Positions 25,011-33,708 of a DNA stretch of 64,000 nucleotides are shown here, in pieces. Position 1 is the first letter of the stretch. Each line of letters starts with the position of its first letter. This DNA is from Streptomyces olivochromogenes (GTDB lineage Bacteria; Actinomycetota; Actinomycetes; Streptomycetales; Streptomycetaceae), in contig NZ_KQ948457.1 in assembly GCF_001514115.1 (NCBI RefSeq), positions 187,829 through 251,828 on the forward strand. Direction: 5' to 3'. Below the pieces are notes generated by a model. That model saw only the letters and a program-made list of their open reading frames with translations, ran no database searches and had not been told where the DNA came from. Both the position numbers and the translations under genes were made by a program.

Positions 25011-25126
25011 GCCGCCCCTTCAGGGGCTGGGGGAGGGCACGGCGGCGGGGCGAGAACCTCTCGGGTCCCCCCACCCCCACCAGCCCCAACGCCCAGTTTT
25101 GCGCACGTTCAGGTAGCTTCGGAGAT

Positions 25127-26476
25127 ATGAAGGCCGCACCGATCCGAGGACTCCCCGGACTGCTGATCGCGCTGGCACTCGCCGCCCTCACGGCACTCGC
25201 TCTCACCGCACCCGCCGCCCACGCGACCACAGACGTGGGAACAGTGGCGGCAGCCCTCCGCAAGAGCCCCGTCTACGTGGACCCAGCAGCCTCCGCGCAA
25301 CTCTCCAAGGCGGACGCCGACACCCTGGCCAAGAAGATCAAGAACGCGAACAAGCCCGTCTTCGTGGCCGTCCTCCCCGCGGACTTCCCCACCCAGAACC
25401 TCTTCCAGAACCTCCGCACCGACACCGGCATCACAGGCCTGTACGCCATCAGACTGGGCACCCGCTTCGACGCCCGCGCCGACACCGCGGTCATGCCCCG
25501 CACCGCCGTCCAGAACCTCGTCACCAGCGTCCAGGGCGAACCCGCGAAGACCCAGCTGAACAACTTCACGGACCGCGCCCTGGCCAACATCAACGGCTCG
25601 GCCCCCAAGAGCTGGGGCTCGACCGACGGGAACGGCGTCTCCACCAGCGCCCTCATCGCGGTGGCCGCGGTAGCCGTGGCCGGCGGCGCGGGCGCCTACA
25701 CCCTCGTTCGCCGCAACCGCCGCCGCAAAGAGCAGGAACAACAAGAAGCGCTGGACAAACTCCGCGTGGTCGTCGACGAGGACATCACCGCGTTCGGCGA
25801 GGAACTCGACCGGCTCGACTTCCACCCCGCCGAGGCCGGCGCCGACGACGCGATGCGCGCCGACTACGAACGCGCGCTCGATGCCTACGAACAGGCGAAA
25901 TCGTCCATGGCAGCGGCCCGCCGCCCGGAGGACGTACGCGCCGTCACCCAGTCCCTGGAGGACGGCCGCTTCTCCCTCGCGCTCCTGTCCGCCCGTCGCG
26001 AGGGCAGGCCCCTGCCCGAGCGCCGCTCCCCCTGCTTCTTCGACCCGCGACACGGCCCGTCGGTCGCCGACGCGACCTGGACCCCGGCAGGCGGCGCTCC
26101 CCGCGAGGTCCCGGTCTGCGCGGCGGACCAGGCCCGTCTGGCGGACGGCCGCGCCCCGGCGGTCCGCGAGGTCGACACCGACTACGGCCGCCGCCCGTAC
26201 TGGGACGCCGGCCCGGCCTACGGCCCCTGGGCGGGCGGCTACTTCGGCGGCGGCCTGCTCCCCGGCCTCCTCGTCGGCACCCTGCTCGGCAGCATGATGG
26301 CCACCCCCTCCTACGCGTCCGACTACGGCTCCGGCTACGGAGACTTCGGCGGTTACGGCGGCGGTGACGTCTCCGGCTCCGACTTCGACCCCGGCGACTT
26401 CAGCGGCGGTTTCGGGGACGGCGGTGGCGGCGACTTCGGCGGCGGCGGAGGAGGAGACTTCGGCGGCGGCTTCTGA
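25127..26476 (+). CDS. Secreted/membrane protein with a TPM-like luminal domain and Gly-rich tail
   Basis: The 449-aa product has a signal peptide (1-31), an extracellular alpha/beta domain of about 120 residues (SPVYVDPAASAQLSKADADTL ... VFVAVLPADFP) reminiscent of TPM-domain proteins, and a membrane helix near 172-190 (TSALIAVAAVAVAGGAGAYT). A basic stop-transfer and a cytoplasmic helical region follow. The C-terminus is extremely Gly/Asp/Phe-rich, with repeated GGGDFGGG motifs. A Cys pair (CFFDPRHG, VPVCAADQ) may bind a metal. Function is unknown; similar actinomycete proteins occur singly. It ends at TGA 26474-26476, close to the 18-bp repeats. Confidence 0.75.
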   Translation: MKAAPIRGLPGLLIALALAALTALALTAPAAHATTDVGTVAAALRKSPVYVDPAASAQLSKADADTLAKKIKNANKPVFVAVLPADFPTQNLFQNLRTDTGITGLYAIRLGTRFDARADTAVMPRTAVQNLVTSVQGEPAKTQLNNFTDRALANINGSAPKSWGSTDGNGVSTSALIAVAAVAVAGGAGAYTLVRRNRRRKEQEQQEALDKLRVVVDEDITAFGEELDRLDFHPAEAGADDAMRADYERALDAYEQAKSSMAAARRPEDVRAVTQSLEDGRFSLALLSARREGRPLPERRSPCFFDPRHGPSVADATWTPAGGAPREVPVCAADQARLADGRAPAVREVDTDYGRRPYWDAGPAYGPWAGGYFGGGLLPGLLVGTLLGSMMATPSYASDYGSGYGDFGGYGGGDVSGSDFDPGDFSGGFGDGGGGDFGGGGGGDFGGGF

Positions 26477-26502
26477 AGCGAATGCTTGTGAAACACGGCG
26501 GT

Positions 26503-26546
26503 CGACACATCTGAAGCGCAGCGGTCCCCGACACATCTGAAGCGCA
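26503..26546. repeat. 18-bp direct repeat
   Basis: CGACACATCTGAAGCGCA occurs at 26503-26520 and 26529-26546, separated by 8 nt. The core CTGAAGCG also overlaps the stop codon of the preceding gene. Confidence 0.85.
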
Positions 26547-26567
26547 ACCGTTCCGGACAAAGGGCCT

Positions 26568-27029
26568 CTACGGCGCAGCCGTCCCGGGCGAAGTCCCCCG
26601 AGGCTCGGTGTCCGCAAGGCGGTCCATCAGCGCCCCCGCCAGCCGCAACACCTCGCGCTCGGTCTCGTTCAACGTGCCGAGCGCCGCCGCCAGCCAGGCA
26701 TCCCGCTCAGCCATGTCCCGCTCCAGCGCCCGCAGTCCCTCCGCGGTGAGCGTCAGCACGGACTGGCGCCGGTCCGCGCTGTCGGCCGTCCGCGCGATCA
26801 GCCCGTCCGACTCCAGCTCGGCGAAGACCCGGGTCAACGACTGCGGCCGCTGCCGCTCGGCCGCCGCGACCTCGCCGGGCGTCGCCGCCCCGTGCCGACG
26901 CAAGTGCCCCAGCACCCCCAGCTGATTCGGACTGAGGCTGCCCTCGCCCCGCTCCTGCCGCAGCCGCCGGTTGAGCCTGACGACACCACGCCGGACCTGG
27001 GCCGCGCAGAAGAGATGATCCATCCACAT
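26568..27029 (-). CDS. MarR-family regulator
   Basis: The 153-aa winged-helix protein shows the MarR core: SLSPNQLGVLGHLRRHGAATPGEVAAAE, QRPQSLTRVFAELESDGLIARTADSADRRQSVLTLT. ATG 27029 has no ribosome site. A -10-like TATGAT lies directly upstream, so a leaderless start at the third codon (ATG 27023) is also possible. It is divergent from the FUSC-type membrane protein with only 54 nt between, and a TAAG-N6-CTTA dyad lies in that gap. It therefore probably represses its neighbour and itself, with relief by an aromatic or toxic ligand. Confidence 0.88.
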   Translation of the reverse strand: MWMDHLFCAAQVRRGVVRLNRRLRQERGEGSLSPNQLGVLGHLRRHGAATPGEVAAAERQRPQSLTRVFAELESDGLIARTADSADRRQSVLTLTAEGLRALERDMAERDAWLAAALGTLNETEREVLRLAGALMDRLADTEPRGTSPGTAAP

Positions 27030-27033
27030 ATCA

Positions 27034-27076
27034 TAAGCGAAAACTTACTAACCCCCATCCCGATTACCCCTATAAT
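27034..27076. promoter_or_regulatory. Operator dyad and leaderless promoter of the MarR/FUSC pair
   Basis: TAAGCGAAAACTTA (27034-27047) is an inverted repeat TAAG-N6-CTTA. A perfect -10 hexamer TATAAT (27071-27076) ends seven nt before ATG 27084 with no ribosome site, predicting a leaderless mRNA. The -35 position would overlap the end of the dyad, so MarR binding would block the polymerase. Confidence 0.6.
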
Positions 27077-27083
27077 CGGCACC

Positions 27084-28130
27084 ATGCCCGTCAAACACGT
27101 ACGCAATGCTTACGAAGCAGCGCTGACCATGACGGCCGTGCTGCTCTCCTACTCCCTCGCCCTCTGGCTGGAGGACGCCGCCGCACTGCACACGGACGTC
27201 CTCGTCCTCGCGGTCGCGCTGACCCTCCCCCTGGCCCGCGCCCAACGGACCGCCGACGCCCGCGGTCGCCTCATCGCCTGCGTCCTGCTGCCCGCCCTGG
27301 CCGGTGCGGCGACCCTGCTCGGCCACCTGATCGCCGACCACTACGCACTCGGCGCCGCGGTGTTCACCCTCGCCATCTCCCTGCCGGTCTGGATCCGCCG
27401 CTTCGGCCCGGCCGCGGCGAAGGCGGGCACGCTGATGACGTTGCCGCTGGTCGCCCTGCTCGTCGTCCCCGGCCCCGCGCTGCCGCCCGGGGCCCAGAGC
27501 GCGCTGGTGAACTGGGGCTGGTCGGCGGTGATCGGGCTGCTGGCATGCGGCTGTGTCTGGCTGGTCCAGATGTCCGCCGACCGCCTCGGCCCCTGGCAGC
27601 CCGACCCGGAACCGGACCGCCCCCGACGGGCCTCACGGCTGCGCCCCGTCCCCAGCACCCGCATGGCGTGGCAGATGGCCGCCGCCGTCGCCGCTGCCTT
27701 CACCCTCGGACGGCTCCTCTTCGACCACCACTGGCCGTGGATGGTCCTGACCGTGTACGTGGTCGCGAGTGGCAACCGCGGCCGCGCCGACGTCATACGC
27801 AAGGGAGTCGAGCGCCTGGGCGGCGCCTGCGCCGGCACACTGCTCGCCACCGCGGTGGCCGCCGCCGGTATCACCGGCCGGACCTCCGTCGTCCTGATCT
27901 TCGCCGTACTGGCCGTCGCCCTGTGGCTACGTCCGCTGAACCACGCCTACTGGGCCGCCGGCATGACCACCGCCCTCTCCCTCCTCCTCGGCTACTTCGG
28001 CCAGGACGCGCAGGACCTGCTGCCCACTCGTCTTGAGGCGATCGCGGTCGGCGCGCTCCTGGCGATCGCGTCGGCCTGCTGCGTTCTGCCGATCCCACGC
28101 CGCCGCACAGCGGCCCCCAGCCCCGCCTGA
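27084..28130 (+). CDS. FUSC-family membrane protein (putative aromatic-acid/drug exporter)
   Basis: The 348-aa protein contains two similar bundles of five to six helices, residues about 10-175 and 210-340, separated by a charged Pro/Arg loop (PDPEPDRPRRASRLRPVPSTR). The second bundle has the FUSC pattern FDHHWPWMVLTVYVVASGNRGRADVIRKGVERLGGACAGT followed by RLEAIAVGALLA. FUSC proteins such as AaeB export aromatic acids or other amphipathic compounds. It is probably repressed by the divergent MarR protein. Its stop abuts the stop of the convergent response-regulator gene with no spacer. Confidence 0.82.
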   Translation: MPVKHVRNAYEAALTMTAVLLSYSLALWLEDAAALHTDVLVLAVALTLPLARAQRTADARGRLIACVLLPALAGAATLLGHLIADHYALGAAVFTLAISLPVWIRRFGPAAAKAGTLMTLPLVALLVVPGPALPPGAQSALVNWGWSAVIGLLACGCVWLVQMSADRLGPWQPDPEPDRPRRASRLRPVPSTRMAWQMAAAVAAAFTLGRLLFDHHWPWMVLTVYVVASGNRGRADVIRKGVERLGGACAGTLLATAVAAAGITGRTSVVLIFAVLAVALWLRPLNHAYWAAGMTTALSLLLGYFGQDAQDLLPTRLEAIAVGALLAIASACCVLPIPRRRTAAPSPA

Positions 28131-28934
28131 CTAACCCCGCGACCCCTGCCCACGCAGTCCCTCCCCGCTCGGTCTCATCCCGCGCCCGCCCTCCCCCCGC
28201 GGATCCTGCCGCCCGAACGCCTCCGGAGCCGCCGCACGCGGCACGACCAGCCCCGTCTCGTACGCCGTCACGACCGCCTGCGTACGGTCGCGCAGCCCCA
28301 GCTTGGACAGCACCCGGCTGACATGGGTCTTCACCGTCTCCTCGCCCACCTGGAGCCGCGCGGCGATCTCCGGGTTGGACAGCCCTTCAGCCAGCAGCCG
28401 CAGCACCTCCGTCTCGCGCGGGGTGAGCACGCCGAGCGCCGTCCCCGTCGGCGCCCTGGGTTTGAGCCGGGCGAACTCGGCGATCAGCCGCCGGGTGATG
28501 ACGGGCGCGAGCAGCGCCTCCCCGGCGGCCACGACCCGTACCGCCTCGAACAGCCGCTCCGCCGTCACGTCCTTCAGCAGGAACCCGCTCGCCCCGGCCG
28601 CGAGCGCGTCATACACATGCTCGTCCAGATCGAAGGTGGTGAGGATGAGTACCCGCGGCGCGGTCCCGGCCTCCGGCCCCATCAGCTCGGCGGTGGCCTG
28701 GATCCCGTCCATCACCGGCATCCGTACGTCCATGAGGACCACGTCGGGACGCCGCTCCCGGCAGACCCGCACCGCCTCGGCGCCGTCGCGCGCCGTGCCG
28801 ACGACGGTGAAGTCCGCCTGGGTGGCGAGAAGTCCGGCGTACCCGGCGCGCACCACCTCGTGGTCGTCGGCCACCACGATCCGCACGGCAGGGACCCGTC
28901 CTTCGGCCTCCGAGGTCTCTACGGCGGTCGTCAT
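28131..28934 (-). CDS. NarL/LuxR-type response regulator
   Basis: The 267-aa protein has a receiver domain at residues 17-135, with acidic pair ADDHE, phospho-acceptor Asp in VVLMDVRMPVMDG, and LTTF/LLKD switch residues. A C-terminal LuxR helix-turn-helix follows (LTPRETEVLRLLAEGLSNPEIAARLQVGEETVKTHVSRVL, about 170-225). A Gly/Arg-rich tail of about 30 residues is unusual. It overlaps the kinase gene by ATGA. Its likely target is the divergent ABC transporter operon at 30280-33658. Confidence 0.9.
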   Translation of the reverse strand: MTTAVETSEAEGRVPAVRIVVADDHEVVRAGYAGLLATQADFTVVGTARDGAEAVRVCRERRPDVVLMDVRMPVMDGIQATAELMGPEAGTAPRVLILTTFDLDEHVYDALAAGASGFLLKDVTAERLFEAVRVVAAGEALLAPVITRRLIAEFARLKPRAPTGTALGVLTPRETEVLRLLAEGLSNPEIAARLQVGEETVKTHVSRVLSKLGLRDRTQAVVTAYETGLVVPRAAAPEAFGRQDPRGEGGRGMRPSGEGLRGQGSRG

Positions 28935-30121
28935 ACGAGAGCCTCCGCCCGCACCGGCAGCCGCGCCTCGACCAGGAAGCCACCGCCATGCGCCGGACCG
29001 GTGCGCAGGGTGCCGCCGACCGTGGCGGCCCGCTCGCGCATACCGAGCAGGCCGTGCCCGGCGGTCGGGGACGCGGGCCCCGGCCCGTTGTCGCGCACAC
29101 GGATCGCCAAGTCGTCCTCCTCGTACCGAAGTTCGACATCGACGGCGGCACCCGGAGCATGCCGGCGGGCGTTGGTGAGGGCCTCCTGCACGATCCGGTA
29201 CGCGGTGACCTCGATGCCCGGGTCGAGCGGGGCGACCGGCCCGCTGACGATCAGCCGCGTGCGGGAGCCGGAGGCGTCCCGGGACTCGTCGACGAGCTCC
29301 AGGAGCTGGCGCAGCCCCGGCTGCGGACGCCGGTTGACCCCCGTGTCGGCGTCCTCCCGCAGCACCCCCAGCAGGCGCCGCATCTCCGTCAGAGCGGTCC
29401 GCGCGGTGTCCCCGATGGCGAGCAGCCGGGTGGCGCCGTCGGCCGGGAGCCCTGCGGTGGTCAGCCGGGCCGTCTCGGCCTGCACGGCGATCATCGAGAT
29501 GTGGTGCGCGACCACGTCGTGCAACTCCCTCGCGATACGCGCCCGTTCACCCCGTGCGGCGTGGGCGAGGAGCGTGTCCGCGAAGGCCCGCTCCGTCGCG
29601 CTGTGGGCCAGCGCGGCGCTGCGGACGTGATGCGTGATGCCCGTCGCGGCCGCCGCCGAGGCGAGCGTGGCCACCAGCACGGCCATCACCCGGGTGGTGA
29701 GGTCGTCCTGACTGACGAGGGCCAGCACGACGTACGGCACGACGAGTATTCCGCTGAGCCGGGGCGCCCCCGCCCGTCCCAGCCAGTACACCGAGGCCAG
29801 CTGGGCCGCCACCCCCGCCAGTGTGAGGGTGCGGAACGGCGCCAGCGCCAGCACGCCCGCCGAGGTCACGGCCACGGCGGCCCCGGCCCGCGCCGGCAGG
29901 ACCCGGTCGGCGCCGAGCACGAAGGTGAGCGGAAGGGTGGTGCAGACCCCGAGCAGCAGCGCGAGCGACAGGTTCTCGCGCAGGCCCCCGAGTCGGATCA
30001 GAACCTCGGCGCAGGCGAGGAGCGCGAGGGCGACCGGGTAGGTCACGGAGGCGGGGAAGTGCCGCAGCAACTTCCGCACCCCCGCGATTCCTTCGCCGTG
30101 TCGCGCCGTGTCCTCGCCCAT
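28931..30121 (-). CDS. Sensor histidine kinase (NarL-type, HisKA_3)
   Basis: The 396-aa protein starts at ATG 30121. A longer frame to 30178 adds 19 Arg-rich residues without merit. Four to six N-terminal helices (about residues 20-165) have no large extracellular loop, the design of intramembrane-sensing kinases. The dimerisation/phospho-acceptor helix is ERARIARELHDVVAHHISMI, and the HATPase domain has VQEALTNARRHAPG, VRDNGPGP and GHGLLGMRERA. The upstream sequence CACAAT plus 6 nt before ATG resembles a leaderless promoter. It is divergent from an ABC exporter operon. Confidence 0.9.
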   Translation of the reverse strand: MGEDTARHGEGIAGVRKLLRHFPASVTYPVALALLACAEVLIRLGGLRENLSLALLLGVCTTLPLTFVLGADRVLPARAGAAVAVTSAGVLALAPFRTLTLAGVAAQLASVYWLGRAGAPRLSGILVVPYVVLALVSQDDLTTRVMAVLVATLASAAAATGITHHVRSAALAHSATERAFADTLLAHAARGERARIARELHDVVAHHISMIAVQAETARLTTAGLPADGATRLLAIGDTARTALTEMRRLLGVLREDADTGVNRRPQPGLRQLLELVDESRDASGSRTRLIVSGPVAPLDPGIEVTAYRIVQEALTNARRHAPGAAVDVELRYEEDDLAIRVRDNGPGPASPTAGHGLLGMRERAATVGGTLRTGPAHGGGFLVEARLPVRAEALV

Positions 30122-30266
30122 GCCGCCATTGTGCCGTCGGACGCGCCGCGGCGCGTCACCCTGGGGTTTCTCCCTCACACGGGGGACCCGGTCGACGATC
30201 CGTCCCTCGTGGCAGGGGCGCCGAAGACGGCTCCGTGGCGGGACGACGTCGAGGCCCGCCCGTCCC

Positions 30267-30272
30267 TAATCT
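30267..30272 (+). promoter_or_regulatory. Predicted leaderless -10 of the first ABC operon
   Basis: TAATCT ends seven nt before ATG 30280 and no ribosome site precedes the ATG. No convincing -35 is visible, as expected if an activator, for example the adjacent response regulator, recruits polymerase. Confidence 0.4.
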
Positions 30273-30279
30273 CGCTGGC

Positions 30280-31224
30280 ATGAGCGATGCAACGATCGAA
30301 GTCCAGGACCTGCGCAAGCGGTTCGGGCGGACCGTCGCGGTCGACGGACTCACCTTCACCGTCCGGCCGGGCCAGGTCACCGGTTTCGTGGGTCCGAACG
30401 GGGCGGGCAAGTCCACCACCATGCGGGCCGTGCTCGGCCTGGACACTCCCGACGAGGGGCGCGCGCTCATCGGCGGCCGTCCCTACCACACCCTGCGCTC
30501 ACCGCTGTTGGAGGTCGGCGCGCTCCTCGACGCGGCCGCTCTGCACCCCAGCCGGCGCGGACGCGACCATCTGCGCTGGCTGGCGCACTCGCACGGGCTG
30601 TCCCTGCGCCGGGTCGACGAGGTGCTCGAGCAGGTGGGCATGGACCAGGCCGCCCGCCGCCGAGCGGGCGGCTACTCACTCGGTATGCGCCAACGCCTGG
30701 GCATAGCGGCCGCGTTGCTCGGAGACCCTCCGGTGCTCCTGCTCGACGAACCGGTCAACGGCCTTGATCCCGAGGGCATTCAGTGGATCCGCGGCCTGCT
30801 GCGCCGGCTGGCCGGGGAGGGCCGCGCCGTCCTGGTCTCCAGCCACCTCATGAGCGAGCTGGAGGACACCGCTCACCACCTGCTGGTCGTCGGCCGCGGC
30901 CGCCTCATCGCGGACACCTCCGTCGCCACCCTGCTCGCCGCCGCGTCCGGCGACCGCGTGGCCCTGCGCACGGGCGCCCGCACGGAGGCGATGGAACTGC
31001 TCAGCCGGGAGGGCGGCACGGTCGCGGTCACCGGCGCCGACACCCTCACGGTCACCGGTCTGCCCGCGGAGCGGATCGTCGCGCTGCTCGCCGCGGCCGG
31101 CGTCCCCTTCGCCGAGGTCGGCGCGCACCGGGCCTCGTTGGAGGAGGCGTACATGGAGCTCACCAGGGACGCGGCGGAGTTCACGTCGACTCCGAACCTG
31201 ACGGACGGCGAGGTGACCCGATGA
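30280..31224 (+). CDS. ABC transporter ATP-binding protein (module 1)
   Basis: The 314-aa ATPase has Walker A GPNGAGKSTT, signature SLGMRQRLGIAAALLGDP, Walker B LLLDEPVNGLDPEG and switch His in SSHLMSE. A C-terminal domain of about 90 residues is typical of antimicrobial-peptide or drug exporters of the DrrA/BcrA kind. It overlaps the first permease gene by ATGA. With two permeases and a divergent two-component system it forms module 1, which is paralogous to 35050-39026. The likely role is cell-envelope stress or peptide-antibiotic export. Confidence 0.92.
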   Translation: MSDATIEVQDLRKRFGRTVAVDGLTFTVRPGQVTGFVGPNGAGKSTTMRAVLGLDTPDEGRALIGGRPYHTLRSPLLEVGALLDAAALHPSRRGRDHLRWLAHSHGLSLRRVDEVLEQVGMDQAARRRAGGYSLGMRQRLGIAAALLGDPPVLLLDEPVNGLDPEGIQWIRGLLRRLAGEGRAVLVSSHLMSELEDTAHHLLVVGRGRLIADTSVATLLAAASGDRVALRTGARTEAMELLSREGGTVAVTGADTLTVTGLPAERIVALLAAAGVPFAEVGAHRASLEEAYMELTRDAAEFTSTPNLTDGEVTR

Positions 31225-32771
31225 CCTCGACCTTCACTCCCTACCGTTCCCCGCTCAAGCCCGCCCGCGAGGGATTCGGGCGCCTGTTGCGCGCGGAATG
31301 GAGCAAGTTCTGGACGGTACGCGTGTGGGTGCTGGCGCTTGCCGTGGCGGCGGCGGTCACGGTCGCCATCTCGCAGCTCGCCGCGAGCGGCTCCGTCGAC
31401 GATTCCAACGAGCACCCGCTCACCGTCGGACCCGACGGCACCCGCGTCAACGACAGCTTCCACTACGTCCACCAGTCCCTCCCGGCGGAGAGCGCCGTGA
31501 CGGTCCGCGTGTCCGACCTGAAGGGCGGCGGCGGCCGGGACCCGGAGCCGTGGGCGAAGGCCGGCGTGCTGGTCAAGGCGAGCACGAAGGCCGGCAGCCC
31601 GTACGCGGCCCTGATGCTCACCCCCGACCACGGAGTCCGCCTCCAGTGGAACTTCACGCATGACAAGGCGGGCAGTGCAGCCTCCGGCACGGCCGCGCAC
31701 TGGCTGCGCATGACCCGCTCGGGCACCCGCCTGACCGGATACGAGTCCTCCGACGGCGCGCACTGGACGAAGGTCGGCTCGGTCACCCTGCCGGAGCTGC
31801 CGAACACGGCGCAGGCGGGCCTGTTCGTCGCCTCACCGCTGCACAACAATCTGCGCCGCTCGTTCGGCGGCACGTCGGAGACGGCCGGTAGCGCGACCGC
31901 CGGGGCGACCTTCGACCACCTGGCCGTGAGCGGCGCCACCGCGACGGGCTCGGCCGCCTGGACGAGCACGGACGTGGGCGCCCCCGATCCGAACGACCCG
32001 GACACACCGCAATCCGGCCCCGCCCGCGTCGAGCCGGGCACCACCACCGTGTCCGCGACCGGTGTCTACACGCTCACCGGCCAGGGCGACATCGCCCCCG
32101 ACGAGACCGGCGCTGACATCGTCCAGATGAGCTTCCAGGGCGTCTTCGTGGCCGTCCTCTTCATGGTCGCCCTGGGGACCTTGTTCATCACTACCGAGTA
32201 CAAGCGCGGCATGATCCGTACGACGTTCACGGCGACCCCGCGCCGGGTGCGGGTCCTCATCGCGAAGGCCCTGGTGATCGGGGGCGTCACGTTCGCCGTC
32301 AGCCTGCCGGCCACGGCGATCACCTTCCTCCTGGCCCAACGCACGATGCGTTCCAACGGCTTCGCGCCACCCGCCTACCCCGACCTGTCACTCCTCGACT
32401 CACCCGCCCTGCGGGCGGTGGTGGGCAGCGCGGCACTGCTGTCCCTGGTGGCGGTCCTCGCCCTCGCCCTGGGAGCGATACTCCGCAACAGCGCGGGCGC
32501 GATCACGGCCGTCGTGGTCCTCGTGATCCTGCCGCAGATCCTTGCCTTCGCCCTCCCGCTCCCGGTCGGGCACTGGCTACTGAGTGCGACCCCGGCGGCG
32601 GCCTTCGCGGTCCAGCAGGGCAGGACGTACTACCCCCAGGTGCAGCACAGCTGCCTCCCGGAGAGCGGCTGTTACCCCATGGCCCCGTGGAACGGCTTCG
32701 CCGTGCTGTGTGCCTACGCGGCCGTGGCGCTCGCCCTCGCGGCCTGGCGCCTGCGCAGGAGGGACGTATGA
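31221..32771 (+). CDS. ABC-2 permease with a large extracellular beta-sandwich insertion (module 1)
   Basis: The 516-aa protein has a first helix near residues 31-50 (VWVLALAVAAAVTVAISQLAA), then about 250 extracellular residues before the second helix. The insertion (FHYVHQSLP ... WAKAGVLVKAST ... GVRLQWNF ... HWLRMTRSGTRLTGYESSDGAHWTKVGSVTLPELPNTAQAGLFV) matches the pattern of DUF1349/concanavalin-like domains, which bind glycans or polymers. Five further helices follow (FVAVLFMVALGTLF, TEYKRGMIRTTF). This sensor or lectin-like insertion is unusual for an ABC-2 subunit. It is coupled by ATGA on both sides. Confidence 0.85.
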   Translation: MTSTFTPYRSPLKPAREGFGRLLRAEWSKFWTVRVWVLALAVAAAVTVAISQLAASGSVDDSNEHPLTVGPDGTRVNDSFHYVHQSLPAESAVTVRVSDLKGGGGRDPEPWAKAGVLVKASTKAGSPYAALMLTPDHGVRLQWNFTHDKAGSAASGTAAHWLRMTRSGTRLTGYESSDGAHWTKVGSVTLPELPNTAQAGLFVASPLHNNLRRSFGGTSETAGSATAGATFDHLAVSGATATGSAAWTSTDVGAPDPNDPDTPQSGPARVEPGTTTVSATGVYTLTGQGDIAPDETGADIVQMSFQGVFVAVLFMVALGTLFITTEYKRGMIRTTFTATPRRVRVLIAKALVIGGVTFAVSLPATAITFLLAQRTMRSNGFAPPAYPDLSLLDSPALRAVVGSAALLSLVAVLALALGAILRNSAGAITAVVVLVILPQILAFALPLPVGHWLLSATPAAAFAVQQGRTYYPQVQHSCLPESGCYPMAPWNGFAVLCAYAAVALALAAWRLRRRDV

Positions 32772-33658
32772 GGCGCGCGAGGCCGGCGCTCCGCGCCCAC
32801 CCCGCGGGGCCCGCACCCCACCCCGCAGGGCCCTCACCCCGAGCCCACCCCGCACTGCGCACACAGCCCGCACTTCGCGCACTCCATGCCGAGTGGACCA
32901 AACTCCGCACGCTGCCCAGCAGTTGGCTGCTGCTGGCCGCGACGGTGGTCCTGACCTTCGCGGTGGGCACGGCCGCGGTGTCCTCGGTCAGCACCCGGGA
33001 GTGCGTGAGCGCCGCGGCCTGCCACGAGGACACGGTGAAGCTCGCCCTGACGGGTGTGTGGCTCGGGCAGGCGACCGTCCTCGTCCTGGGCGCCCTGTCG
33101 ATGGGGGCGGAGTACGGCACGGGCACGGTACGGACGACGCTGACGGCGATTCCGCGCCGGGCGACGGTTCTGGCGTCGAAGGCGGCGGTGCTGGCCGCGG
33201 CGACGGGCATCGCGGCCGGCACGGCGGTCCTCGTCTCCCTCGCCACGGCCCGCTGGATCCTCCCGGGCAACGGCTTCACCCCCGAGGCGGGCTACCCCCT
33301 CCTCTCCCTCACCGACGCCCCCACCCTCCGGGCCGCCTTCGGCTCCACCCTCTGTCTGATCCTCATAGCCTTCCTGGGCCTGGGGCTGGCGGTCCTGCTC
33401 CGCGACAGCGCGGCGGCGATCACCACGGGCCTGGGAGTCCTCTACGTGGTCCCGCTCATGTCCGACCTCCTGGGCTCACCCACCTGGAAGGACCGCCTCG
33501 AACGCTGGGCCCCCATACCGGCGGGCCTCGCCATCCGCGCGACGAAGGACCTCGCCCGCCTGCCGATCGGCCCCTGGCCGGGGCTGGGGGTGCTGGCGGC
33601 ATACGCGCTGGGGGTGCTGCTGGTGGGCGGCGCGATATTCGCACGCCGGGACGCGTAG
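32768..33658 (+). CDS. Second ABC-2 permease (module 1)
   Basis: The 296-aa protein starts at ATG 32768 overlapping the previous stop. It has an Ala/Pro/His-rich repetitive N-terminus (AHPAGPAPHPAGPSPRAHPA), then LHAEWTKLRTLPSSW, the conserved pre-helix motif of this permease family, and six helices with GAEYGTGTVRTTLTAIPRR. Together with 31221-32771 it probably forms a heterodimeric pore powered by the upstream ATPase. It resembles the single permease at 35982-36830. Confidence 0.88.
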   Translation: MRRARPALRAHPAGPAPHPAGPSPRAHPALRTQPALRALHAEWTKLRTLPSSWLLLAATVVLTFAVGTAAVSSVSTRECVSAAACHEDTVKLALTGVWLGQATVLVLGALSMGAEYGTGTVRTTLTAIPRRATVLASKAAVLAAATGIAAGTAVLVSLATARWILPGNGFTPEAGYPLLSLTDAPTLRAAFGSTLCLILIAFLGLGLAVLLRDSAAAITTGLGVLYVVPLMSDLLGSPTWKDRLERWAPIPAGLAIRATKDLARLPIGPWPGLGVLAAYALGVLLVGGAIFARRDA

Positions 33659-33708
33659 CCGGGAAATCCGTGGCCCGCACGGCGCCTTCACGCCTAGCCT
33701 CGATCCTC

